DNA of 64,000 nt, taken from Sphingobacterium sp. N143. GTDB lineage: Bacteria > Bacteroidota > Bacteroidia > Sphingobacteriales > Sphingobacteriaceae. The position numbers and the translations under genes are program-made. Below are positions 18,988 through 27,455 of this stretch, one piece after another. Position 1 is the stretch's first letter. Each line of letters opens with the position of its first letter. The stretch lies in the NCBI RefSeq assembly GCF_030325625.1, contig NZ_JACAIS010000006.1, forward strand, positions 124,001 through 188,000, given 5' to 3'. Under the pieces are notes generated by a model that was not told where the DNA came from, ran no database searches, and was given only the letters and a program-made list of their open reading frames with translations.

Positions 18988-21954
18988 CTAAAAATTGACA
19001 TTGATCCCCAATACATAGGTGCGTGGCCGTGGATAGAAGCGGTCGTCGATACCGTTGGAGATTTCCGGATCCACACCTTTATACTTCGATAGGGTAAATA
19101 CATTCTGTACAGTTGCCGAAATCGACAGATTGGCCTTACTATTCCGTAAAAATTGGCCGAACTGGTAAGACACATTGATATTATCCATTTTTAGGAAAGA
19201 CGCATTTTTGATGTAATAATCGCTTTGTAATTGCTTTTCCTTAAAGTTACTGTTCAGAAAATCCACCGGTGCATTATTGATGACCAAGGAAGCCTGGTCA
19301 ATCACATTATAGCTGCTGCCAAAGTTAGAGGAGACATTGTCATAGACGTAATTATCCAAATTAGCCCGGAAAGTCGTTGCCGCTGACCATTTTTTATAGG
19401 AATATGCAGCCGTGAAGCCCAGTAAGTATTTTGGCAATGGTGATTTATACATATAACGGTCGCTGTCACTGATGACCCCGTCACCATTCCGGTCCACATA
19501 CAGACCTTCTACTGGTTTTCCCTGTTCATCATAAACCTGTTGAAAGGCTCTAAAGCTATAGGGGGTATAACCGACCATATGTGCCTGAATATTATTTCCG
19601 GTTCCACCCCGGATTCCGCCGGTTTCGATCATAAAGTTCGGATCATCCGATAAGGTCAGGTTGGTCACTTTGCTACGGTTGTAGGTAAAGTTAATTCCAA
19701 AATCCAACGTGGAGTGTTCGGTTTTGACCGGTACCACATGCAGGTTAACTTCCAGCCCCTGATTTTCCATATTGCCGACATTGGTCAGCAAGAAGTTGCT
19801 AAAGTTAGATCCAACGGCAATCGGAATGGTACTCAAAAGATCTTTGGTCTTTTTGGAATAATAATCCACGCTACCATAGACCGTATTGTTATGAAAACCA
19901 AAGTCAATGCCCGCATTGTAGGTTGAAGTACTTTCCCAGCGGATATCTCCATCGTAAACGACCGGTGAATACAAGTAGTAATACTCATTTCCAAAACGGT
20001 ACATTGACTGGTCACCACCTATGGTATAATTTGGCATATAGGAATAATTGGCAATACCATCCTGTTGTCCTGTTTTGCCGTAGCTCAGGCGCAGTTTTAA
20101 ATCAGAAATTGCTTCCTTGTCCTTTAGAAAACCTTCATTTTTTGCACGCCAGGTAAATCCTACCGATGGAAAATAGCCCCAGCGGTTGTCCGGACTAAAG
20201 CGCGAGGAACCGTCGGTACGCAACGTCCCGGAAAGTACATAGCGGTTATCGTAGGTATAGATCAGACGGCCATAATAGGAAATCAGTAGATTTTCTGGAC
20301 GGTCAAAAGGCAAGTTTACCGAAGTTAAGACCTCCCCGGCTTCATTGGTACGGGCAAAATTATAGGACTTGGTGCTATTCTTATAATAGCCATAGCCTAC
20401 TGTCGCATCAATATTACTTTTTATTGCCGGCAATTCTTTATCATATTTCAGATAAAATTCCAGCGTTTTGTTGTTGATATCGGTCTTATATTCCGTACGT
20501 TCACCTCCCTCATTAAAATTACGTGCTGCAATTGCCGGTGTAAATGTATTCCCCTTGGATCGCGCGAGATCGTAGCCTACATTTAAATTAGCATGTAGTT
20601 CCGGCAGGAAGTGAAAACTATAATCCAACTTTGCGTTACCGATGCTACGGAACACATCCCCTTTATCTTTACGAAGTTCGAGTAAAGCCAGCGGGTTGCG
20701 GGGTGCATTAGGGTTGGGTTTTCCGCCTTGTATCCACTCATAATATCCACCAAAGCTATTTTTATCGTCCACATAGACGGGCTGTGTCGGATCGAACTGT
20801 ATAGCCGAACCGATGGCATCCTGTGTTGCAAATTTGGACTTCGACCAGGTCCCGCGTACATTCACATCCAACGAAAGGTGATTGTCGAGAAATTTCGGTG
20901 TCAAGGCCAGGGCCGCTGTTGTACGTTTGAGGTTATCATTTTTCAGTACCCCATCCTGATTCATGTATCCAGCCGATAGGCGGTAGGGCATGTTCCCCGC
21001 TTTTGAGGCGATATTGATGTTGTTATCCGTGGTAAACGCATTGCCATAGATCACATCCTGCCAATCGGTATTGGCCGTCCCCAGCAGCTTTTTCATGTCA
21101 TCAGCTCCATTTGTGTTGACATAGTCCCGGATCTGATCTGCCGTAAGCAGATCTACCTTTTTACCTACAGTAGCCAAGGAGTTTTGTGTAGAAAAATTGA
21201 TTTGCGTACCCGACCGACTCCCTTTTTTTGTGGTGATCAGGATAACACCATTAGACGCACGCGAACCGTAAATGGCTGTCGCATTGGCATCTTTCAGGAT
21301 GGTGAAAGTCTCGATGTCATTGGGGTTGATCAAGCTTAACGGATTGGCCACACCCGATACCGATCCGCCGGCCAACGGAATACCGTCCACCACAATCAAC
21401 GGGTCATTGCTGGCATTCAGGGAGGCTCCAGTACGGATGCGGATCGTGCTTCCCGCTCCCGGCTGTCCACCACTTGTGGTGATCTGTACCCCCGGCACTT
21501 TCCCCGTAATCAATTGTTCGGGTGAGGAAATCTGCCCTTTTTGAAAGTCTTTGGAAGTAACTGTGCTGATCGAACCGGTAAGTTCACTCTTTTTCTGCGT
21601 ACCATAACCAATCACAACCACTTCTTCCAATTGGCTTGCATCCGATCTAAGGTATAAATTTAAAGGCTTACTGCCCTCTTGCACCTGAATCAGGGTATCG
21701 AGTGTAGCATAACCTACCATACTGACTTTCAGGCGCAATTTGCCTGCTTTCAGTCTATCCAAGCTAAAATCCCCGTTTGCATTGGTAGACAGCGACCGTT
21801 GAATATCCTCGAAACGCAGCGTTGCACCGCTCAAGGAAGTTCCTTTCTGATCCATTACTTTTCCCTGAAGCGTGGCCTGCTGTGCGAATGCCGAAGCACT
21901 CACCCCGAGTAACATGTTCAAGGCCCAAAATGGACGTAATAGCTGTTTGTTCAT
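18988..21954 (-). CDS. SusC family TonB-linked outer-membrane transporter (pair 2, sus locus)
   Basis: A 988-residue TonB-dependent importer for maltodextrins. It has a signal peptide ending SASAFAQ (about 25), a carboxypeptidase-D-like regulatory domain (LQGKVMDQKGTSLSGATL, 28-105), the EEVVVIGYGTQKKSELTG linker, a plug (VVDGIPLAGG; LKDANATAIYGSRASNGVIL) and a barrel ending YVLGINVNF. There is no STN domain, consistent with control by the adjacent LacI-type regulator rather than a sigma/anti-sigma pair. It starts 11 bases after the surface amylase gene, so both lie on one transcript. Confidence 0.95.
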   Translation of the reverse strand: MNKQLLRPFWALNMLLGVSASAFAQQATLQGKVMDQKGTSLSGATLRFEDIQRSLSTNANGDFSLDRLKAGKLRLKVSMVGYATLDTLIQVQEGSKPLNLYLRSDASQLEEVVVIGYGTQKKSELTGSISTVTSKDFQKGQISSPEQLITGKVPGVQITTSGGQPGAGSTIRIRTGASLNASNDPLIVVDGIPLAGGSVSGVANPLSLINPNDIETFTILKDANATAIYGSRASNGVILITTKKGSRSGTQINFSTQNSLATVGKKVDLLTADQIRDYVNTNGADDMKKLLGTANTDWQDVIYGNAFTTDNNINIASKAGNMPYRLSAGYMNQDGVLKNDNLKRTTAALALTPKFLDNHLSLDVNVRGTWSKSKFATQDAIGSAIQFDPTQPVYVDDKNSFGGYYEWIQGGKPNPNAPRNPLALLELRKDKGDVFRSIGNAKLDYSFHFLPELHANLNVGYDLARSKGNTFTPAIAARNFNEGGERTEYKTDINNKTLEFYLKYDKELPAIKSNIDATVGYGYYKNSTKSYNFARTNEAGEVLTSVNLPFDRPENLLISYYGRLIYTYDNRYVLSGTLRTDGSSRFSPDNRWGYFPSVGFTWRAKNEGFLKDKEAISDLKLRLSYGKTGQQDGIANYSYMPNYTIGGDQSMYRFGNEYYYLYSPVVYDGDIRWESTSTYNAGIDFGFHNNTVYGSVDYYSKKTKDLLSTIPIAVGSNFSNFLLTNVGNMENQGLEVNLHVVPVKTEHSTLDFGINFTYNRSKVTNLTLSDDPNFMIETGGIRGGTGNNIQAHMVGYTPYSFRAFQQVYDEQGKPVEGLYVDRNGDGVISDSDRYMYKSPLPKYLLGFTAAYSYKKWSAATTFRANLDNYVYDNVSSNFGSSYNVIDQASLVINNAPVDFLNSNFKEKQLQSDYYIKNASFLKMDNINVSYQFGQFLRNSKANLSISATVQNVFTLSKYKGVDPEISNGIDDRFYPRPRTYVLGINVNF

Positions 21955-21965
21955 AAAATAACTGT

Positions 21966-24548
21966 TTATTTATTTAGTTTTGTTTTGCTGACCAGTAGAT
22001 ACTCTCCGGGCTGAAGACTGACTTTCGTTTGATTGGTCCAATCCAGGGTGTTTCCTGTAAAATTATTTTGCCAAACCAAACGTAGAGCCTGTGGCAGTGC
22101 AAAGTCAGCGCTTGTAACGCCAAAATTGCCAAGCACCCCTACCTGCTGCCCATCTTTCTCCAACAGAAAATATTTCATAGCCTCTTTCATTCCCGATTCT
22201 ACGAGTTTTCCATCCCGGAAAATGCTGTTCTTTATTTTGAAACGTGTCAGTGCGGCATAGACCTCAAAAAGCTGTTTACGCTTATCCTGTTTCAGATAAT
22301 CCCAAAGGATTGGTTTCTCCCCGGTACGCCCGTTTTCGTCGATAGAGATATCATAACCATATTCGCCAAACTGCCAGATCATCTTGGGACCTGGAGTGGT
22401 CAACAGGAACAGGGCCACCTGCTCCATTCGTGCTAAAGCCGTATTTAAATTTTTTATGCTATAGTTTCCTGATGCATTTCCATAATTGAGGCATTTGAAC
22501 AACAGGCGTTGTTCGTCGTGACTTTCCATATAGGAGACAAATGCCGGCTGTGACATGCCATGACTGCTGGCAAACAGGCGACCGAGGTCAGATCCGTTGT
22601 TGCTGTTCCAACCCATCGCAGCCTCGTTAAAGACCGCATTCATATTATTCCAGAGCAGCATGCCAGACTGCGCCAATTCCATTTCCTCCCGGTCACCACC
22701 GAGATGTTCCAAAATTACATAACAAGTCGGATCCAGGTTGTGGATATGCTGTTGGTACTGCTTTAAAATCGCAACACGCGATGCATCATAGGCATTCCAG
22801 GCCGATAGGTCGGTCTCCGATGTGCCCGAATTTTTCTGTGTAAAACCTTTCGAGAGATCAAAACGAAAACCATCGATCTTATATTCTTTCAACCAAAAGG
22901 TCAACATATCTTTTACAAAGGCTTGTGTGTAGGCACTCTCATGATTAAAATCAAATCCCACGTTAAAAGGATGTCTGGCAATGCTATTGAACCAGGGATT
23001 ATCACTGGAAACATTCGTATTTTCGGCATACAGCTGTACCATTGGCGACTGGCCAAAGGCATGGTTAAATACCACGTCCAGGATAACGGCAATGCCATTT
23101 TCATGACAGGCATCAATGTAAGCCTTAAAGTCATTCTTTGATCCATAGTACTTATCCAGCGCCCGATGAAAAGAGGGATTATAGCCCCAGGTCGAATTGC
23201 CCTCAGACTCCTGTACAGGCATCAGTTCAACCGCATTGATCCCTAAGCGTTTTAGGTAGGACAACGAATCCCGGAGCGTTGCATACTGATGTTGCTTAAC
23301 AAAATCACGTACCAGGAGTTCATAAATCAGCAGATCCCCAGCGGCAGGTTTAACAAAAGAGCTGACCTTCCAGGGATAAGATTTTGAAACAAGGTCAAGT
23401 ACCGCAACGATTCCACGTCCTCCCTGTGGATACGCGGGCAGATTGGCGATGTTAGTTCCCAATGCAGCATCGTTTTGCGGATCGAGAACCAATTCGGCAT
23501 AGGGATCGGCTATATATTGCTGACCATCGATCAGAAATTGATAGGTATATGGTTTTGCAAAGTCCAGATCCGACAGGGTTATCCACCATGTTTTTCCATC
23601 CGGTGTCTGGCTCATTGCATATGCCGAGGTTGCCTTATAGCTGTTAAAATCACCTAATAGGTATACATTCTTTTTTAAGGGTGCGGTAAGCGCAAAACTC
23701 ACCTGCTTTTTTGTTCGGTCCACAGTAACACCATTTGGATTGATTCCCCCTGGCAATGCGGCGATTGCAGGTTTGGCCTGTGCCAGTAATTGCATTTTGC
23801 TGCTCACAACCTGACCATTGCTTTGGAGCCGGGCTTCAATTTCATGCATGCCATCGATTTGCAGGCTTAGCTTTTTTTCCAGCAAAGACACGTTGTTTTC
23901 CTTGGCAATTTGCACACCGTTGTCCCATAAGGTCATTGTCCCCGACTGACTGCCTTGTACCTTGATTGTTAACAGATCGCCAACACGATAATTATCTTCT
24001 GCCAATAGTGGACTCGTGGGTTGCGCTACTGGAGAAAGAAAGCAGATAGCGCCATTCTCCCCGGCCAATGGCAGCAATAAATCCGAACCATCGCGGTTGC
24101 GTTGCACCAACGATCCATCCGCATTACGTACCAGGAGCGCGATCTGACCAAAACCAGTGCCGTTGTTGAGCTTGAAAAGTGTTGCCGGATTCAATGTGAA
24201 TCGGTATTTACCAGAGGATACAAATTGTAGTTTATAGGCATTATCGTTCTTATTCCAATCGGTCAGCACATGTTGCCAGTCTCCCCCCGCAGCAGCGATC
24301 AATCCGATATGCAAGTATAGATCGGCCGAACTTCCTTTGAAAGCTCCGTTACCTTTCGAAAAATCAAATTGCAGTGTAATTTCCTTATCCCAAAAGATAA
24401 AAGGCGAAGAAGCATATACCAAACCAGCGGCATCAGGCTCGGCAATAGGGAGTTGTTCGGGATCAACAATATCCTTTTTGTTGGCACACGAAGACAACAG
24501 GATAAATATCCAAAGATAGCCTACGTAATGAATGATCTGCTTCCCCAT
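21966..24548 (-). CDS. Surface GH13 alpha-amylase lipoprotein (SusG-like role)
   Basis: An 860-residue lipoprotein (MGKQIIHYVGYLWIFILLSS-C21) that should cut starch at the cell surface. After an N-terminal beta-rich region (about 45-270) comes a glycogen-binding/CBM48-like domain (YLLGDFNSYKATSAYAMSQ, about 285-375). The GH13 barrel follows (about 400-790), with Asp564 in GFRFDLSKGF, Glu614 in VILEHLGG and Asp678 in MESHDEQR. A C-terminal beta-domain closes the protein. It differs from classical SusG in domain order, with the binding module before the barrel instead of inserted into it. It is first in the operon, directly downstream of the promoter and two LacI-type operators. Confidence 0.92.
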   Translation of the reverse strand: MGKQIIHYVGYLWIFILLSSCANKKDIVDPEQLPIAEPDAAGLVYASSPFIFWDKEITLQFDFSKGNGAFKGSSADLYLHIGLIAAAGGDWQHVLTDWNKNDNAYKLQFVSSGKYRFTLNPATLFKLNNGTGFGQIALLVRNADGSLVQRNRDGSDLLLPLAGENGAICFLSPVAQPTSPLLAEDNYRVGDLLTIKVQGSQSGTMTLWDNGVQIAKENNVSLLEKKLSLQIDGMHEIEARLQSNGQVVSSKMQLLAQAKPAIAALPGGINPNGVTVDRTKKQVSFALTAPLKKNVYLLGDFNSYKATSAYAMSQTPDGKTWWITLSDLDFAKPYTYQFLIDGQQYIADPYAELVLDPQNDAALGTNIANLPAYPQGGRGIVAVLDLVSKSYPWKVSSFVKPAAGDLLIYELLVRDFVKQHQYATLRDSLSYLKRLGINAVELMPVQESEGNSTWGYNPSFHRALDKYYGSKNDFKAYIDACHENGIAVILDVVFNHAFGQSPMVQLYAENTNVSSDNPWFNSIARHPFNVGFDFNHESAYTQAFVKDMLTFWLKEYKIDGFRFDLSKGFTQKNSGTSETDLSAWNAYDASRVAILKQYQQHIHNLDPTCYVILEHLGGDREEMELAQSGMLLWNNMNAVFNEAAMGWNSNNGSDLGRLFASSHGMSQPAFVSYMESHDEQRLLFKCLNYGNASGNYSIKNLNTALARMEQVALFLLTTPGPKMIWQFGEYGYDISIDENGRTGEKPILWDYLKQDKRKQLFEVYAALTRFKIKNSIFRDGKLVESGMKEAMKYFLLEKDGQQVGVLGNFGVTSADFALPQALRLVWQNNFTGNTLDWTNQTKVSLQPGEYLLVSKTKLNK

Positions 24549-24577
24549 CGATAATTAGTTTTGCTTGGTCTGTTTTT

Positions 24578-24589
24578 GGGAACGTTCCC
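24578..24589. promoter_or_regulatory. LacI-type operator O2 of the sus operon
   Basis: A perfect 12-bp palindrome GGGAACGTTCCC in the 5' leader, 29 bases upstream of the amylase start codon. The central-CG architecture is typical of LacI/GalR-family operators. Its half-site GGGAA matches the second site, whose centre is exactly 100 bp away. The likely ligand protein is the LacI-family regulator encoded immediately upstream. Confidence 0.75.
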
Positions 24590-24674
24590 GAAACTAAGGA
24601 AAAAAGAAATCGCCTGTTGCGATTTGCCGTTATTCCCCTCCCAATGTTTTTACAAAATTGATTATTTAAACTCA

Positions 24675-24692
24675 TCGGGAATGTTCCCGATA
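24675..24692. promoter_or_regulatory. LacI-type operator O1 of the sus operon
   Basis: ATCGGGAATGTTCCCGAT is an 18-bp palindrome broken only by the central TG pair. It begins 6 bases downstream of the predicted -7 element, so it covers or touches the transcription start. A bound regulator there would block transcription. Confidence 0.8.
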
Positions 24693-24698
24693 TGAATC

Positions 24699-24729
24699 AA
24701 AGCTAAGTATTGGGTATATTAAAAACAAA
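24699..24729 (-). promoter_or_regulatory. Bacteroidota-type promoter of the sus operon
   Basis: On the minus strand TTTG (24729-24726) is followed after exactly 19 bases by TAGCTTTG (24706-24699). This is an exact fit to the Bacteroidota -33/-7 consensus TTTG-N19-TANNTTTG. It points toward the amylase gene, with the start expected near 24692-24695, at the edge of operator O1. Confidence 0.8.
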
Positions 24730-24740
24730 TATTTTTTTAC

Positions 24741-25751
24741 TTATTTCTGGCTGGATTCTTGAAAAATAAGCTGGGAATCAAGATAAACCGAATTAGCAAA
24801 CTTTTCATTATTGGGGTCATCCATCTTCTCCAGGAGTAGTTTTGTCACTAATTCGCCCATTTCAAATGCCGGCTGCTTGACTACACTGAGTGCCGGATCG
24901 ATCAGATCCGCAATATCCAAGCAAGAAAAACAGATAATCTTGAGCTGTTGTGGGATAGCGATATTTAATTTTTTGGCCACCCGGATACTCGAGATTGCCA
25001 GACGTTCGACAGCAGCAAATATAGCATCGGGTTTTTCCGTTTCGATGAGCTTTGCAATATCTTTCATATTTTGCTCGGCATCATTGACGGTATCGAGGAT
25101 CAGTCTGGGGTCAATCTGAATTCCGGCTTCCACAAGGGCTTTCTCGTAGCCCTCTTTACGCACCTTACCAATAGATATATGGGGGTCTATCGCCAGGTAA
25201 GCCACCCTTTTACAATCATTTTCTATCAGATGCTTCGTCGCCAGATAGGCTGCTTCTGCGTCATTACCGGTAATATAACCACCTTTCCAGTCATCGTATG
25301 CCCGGTCGAAAAACATGACGGGTATGCCCCGTTCTTCGAGCAATTGGATATGGGAATGATCTTTCCCCTCCCCTGATGCCGAGATAATAACCCCATCCAC
25401 GCGACCATTGACCAAGGAACGGACAATCGATGCTTCATTTTGTACCTGATGATCGGTCACATAAATTAATGTATGATATCCTTTAGAACGCGCCACAGCC
25501 TCTATGCCCTTGATCGCCTGGGAGAAAAACTTATTTCCAAATTCAGGAATGATGATCGCAATGGTCAGGCTTTTATTGGCTTTGAGGCTACTCGCATACA
25601 CATTCGGGGAAAAACCAATCTCTTCGGCCATGGCCAGAATACGAGCTTTAGTAGCAGGGTTAATATCCACATTGTCCCGAAATGCACGGGAAACGGTTGA
25701 TTTTGATAAGCCTAATTTTTTGGCCAGATCGACGATTGTTAATTGAGACAT
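24741..25751 (-). CDS. LacI/GalR family transcriptional regulator of the sus locus
   Basis: A 336-residue DNA-binding regulator. I chose the start at 25751 because it begins directly with the HTH domain: SQLTIVDLAKKLGLSKSTVS and the hinge region to about residue 60. An ATG 19 codons upstream would run through a 12-bp hairpin and add nothing typical. The rest is a periplasmic-binding-protein-like effector domain (LTIAIIIPEFGNKFFSQAI; DGVIISASGEG; KRVAYLAID; PDAIFAAVERLAI). It lies just upstream of the sus operon on the same strand, with a promoter and two palindromic sites in the 192-base gap. The effector is presumably a maltodextrin or derivative. Confidence 0.93.
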   Translation of the reverse strand: MSQLTIVDLAKKLGLSKSTVSRAFRDNVDINPATKARILAMAEEIGFSPNVYASSLKANKSLTIAIIIPEFGNKFFSQAIKGIEAVARSKGYHTLIYVTDHQVQNEASIVRSLVNGRVDGVIISASGEGKDHSHIQLLEERGIPVMFFDRAYDDWKGGYITGNDAEAAYLATKHLIENDCKRVAYLAIDPHISIGKVRKEGYEKALVEAGIQIDPRLILDTVNDAEQNMKDIAKLIETEKPDAIFAAVERLAISSIRVAKKLNIAIPQQLKIICFSCLDIADLIDPALSVVKQPAFEMGELVTKLLLEKMDDPNNEKFANSVYLDSQLIFQESSQK

Positions 25752-25782
25752 AGCGATTGTTCCCTCTGCTGTTATGCGCTTA

Positions 25783-25812
25783 ATAATTGCTTTATGCAAA
25801 TAAAGCAATTAT
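25783..25812 (-). other. Perfect hairpin in the lacI upstream region
   Basis: ATAATTGCTTTA (25783-25794) pairs perfectly with TAAAGCAATTAT (25801-25812) around a 6-base loop. It ends 32 bases before the chosen lacI start. It has no T-run on the minus strand. It could be a leader hairpin or a separate protein-binding site. Its sequence is unlike the two GGGAA-type operators, so simple autoregulation by the same protein is not supported. Confidence 0.45.
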
Positions 25813-25942
25813 CTTTCCAGAATAGCAAATTTTCTTTTTGTTCATGGTCAAATTTCAGTCTCTCTCAGCAGCACCAGTGCTATGAATGCACTTAAAACTG
25901 TATGATGTTCCTGCTATAAATAAATAACGGTATTCTCAAAAC

Positions 25943-25969
25943 AGCCCCAACTTGAAGCAAGTTGGGGCT
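25943..25969 (-). terminator. Terminator after the Gfo/Idh/MocA gene
   Basis: AGCCCCAACTTG (25943-25954) pairs perfectly with CAAGTTGGGGCT (25958-25969) around a 3-base loop. On the minus strand it is followed by GTTTTGAG, a short T-run. It lies 55 bases after the stop of the oxidoreductase gene and closes the fucosidase-type PUL transcript before lacI. Confidence 0.7.
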
Positions 25970-26023
25970 GCCGAGCCTGTTATAACAGGTATAGATTATA
26001 GAAATAAGCGCCGGATGCCTTGG

Positions 26024-27307
26024 TCAAAACTTCCTGAAATCCCATTCACCGCGATATGGGCGGCTGCGCAGGAGGTTGGCATACTCATTGTCAAATTCCT
26101 CTTTTTTGGGGTCCCATTTGAGGTCTTTCTGAAGCTCATAGGCAATGTTGACCGCATTGCATACCGAGGCCGTCCGATGACCAATTTCCACATCGCAGAT
26201 CGGTTTGCTGCGCTTCTTGATGGCATCTACAAAATCCTGATAGTGGTTGTCACTGTAATACACCCGTTTGTCAGCATCGCTCAGCTTTAATTTGGCCAGA
26301 TTTTCAGGATTCGAACGGATAAATTCGCGGCACACCTCGATCTTACCTTTCTCACCGATAAATTGAATGGCATTGGGCACTCCCCATTGTACATGATTGA
26401 CCTTCACCCCATTGGCATACATAAAAGAGAGGCCACTTTCGGCATTGGCTTGCTTTGGTGGATTAAACTGCGTGGGTCCCGAGCCGTCCATACCAAGTGC
26501 CCATTGGACAATGTCAAACATATGTGCGCCCCAGTCGGTGATATAACCGCCACCAAAATTGCTATAGCCACGCCACCAGGCCCATTTATCATCCTCAATG
26601 GGTGGGCTCAAGATCGGATTGTATCCCCGGTAAGGCGAAGGCCCCACCCACATGTCCCAATCCAGGTAATCGGGGGCTGGCATCCCGGGCAGGTCACATT
26701 GTTTGACCGGTTCACCCACCGAGACATTGATCTCCTTGATCTGGCCAATGTAACCATTCAGTACCAGTTCTGCAGCCTGTCTGAAGTTGAAGGAAGACCG
26801 TTGCATACTTCCCGTCTGAAATACCCGCTTGTATTTACGTGTGGCGTCCACCATGGCCCTTCCTTCAGCGATCGTCAATGCCAGCGGCTTTTCACAGTAG
26901 ATGTCCTTCCCTGCCCGGGCAGCATCCACCGCCACCTGCGCATGCCAGTGGTCCGGTGTAGCGATCACCACCGCATCGATATCTTTCCGCTCCAACAGCT
27001 CACGGTAATGCGCATAGGCCGCCACCGTACCTTGTGTTTTTCCAAGCTCCACCTGCTTTTTTGCAGTCGCGGCGATAAATGCCTGCAATTTTTTGCGGTC
27101 TACATCACAGGCAGCCAAGGTGTTGATTTCTTGACAGCGGTTCAACCCATTCATCAGGGTGTAGGATTGCTTCCCAACACCGATAAAGCCCAGATTGATC
27201 CGGTCGCTTGGGGCCAGAAACCCATTTCCCCCCAGGACAACCCGGGGAACAATGGTAAACGCCAAGGACGATACAATGCCCTTGGCAATGAATTCTCTTC
27301 TTTTCAT
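26024..27307 (-). CDS. Exported Gfo/Idh/MocA family oxidoreductase
   Basis: A 427-residue NAD(P)-dependent sugar oxidoreductase-like protein. The N-terminus MKRREFIAKG plus a hydrophobic stretch resembles a twin-arginine (Tat) signal, so a folded, cofactor-loaded protein in the periplasm is likely. The Rossmann fold begins at about residue 38 (LGFIGVGKQSYTLM). The family lysine motif is in YCEKPLALT, and PDHWHAQVA is also typical. The C-terminal domain (YLDWDMWVGPSPYRGYNP; WGAHMFDIVQWALG) matches the Bacteroidota exported subfamily. It is the last gene of the fucosidase-containing PUL. Its exact reaction (sugar oxidation, epimerisation or keto-glycoside cleavage) cannot be told from sequence. 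Confidence 0.88.
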   Translation of the reverse strand: MKRREFIAKGIVSSLAFTIVPRVVLGGNGFLAPSDRINLGFIGVGKQSYTLMNGLNRCQEINTLAACDVDRKKLQAFIAATAKKQVELGKTQGTVAAYAHYRELLERKDIDAVVIATPDHWHAQVAVDAARAGKDIYCEKPLALTIAEGRAMVDATRKYKRVFQTGSMQRSSFNFRQAAELVLNGYIGQIKEINVSVGEPVKQCDLPGMPAPDYLDWDMWVGPSPYRGYNPILSPPIEDDKWAWWRGYSNFGGGYITDWGAHMFDIVQWALGMDGSGPTQFNPPKQANAESGLSFMYANGVKVNHVQWGVPNAIQFIGEKGKIEVCREFIRSNPENLAKLKLSDADKRVYYSDNHYQDFVDAIKKRSKPICDVEIGHRTASVCNAVNIAYELQKDLKWDPKKEEFDNEYANLLRSRPYRGEWDFRKF

Positions 27308-27455
27308 TTAGTATACTAGTTTGTTCATCACTTATTTCATTCTACAGTCAGCCTACTGCTCTGGTAGTAGGCTGAGGTCACCTGGTCAGAAAGCCCCCAG
27401 GATCTGTGTATCGATGGATTAAGATCGGATCCAGGAGGCTCCCTGGCCTGGGCAT

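Noticed and set aside
26024..27307. GH109 alpha-N-acetylgalactosaminidase as an alternative call
   Set aside because: GH109 enzymes are Gfo/Idh/MocA relatives with Tat signals, but the motifs seen here (PDHWHA, GPSPYRGYNP) fit the general exported oxidoreductase group, so the specific call is not supported.
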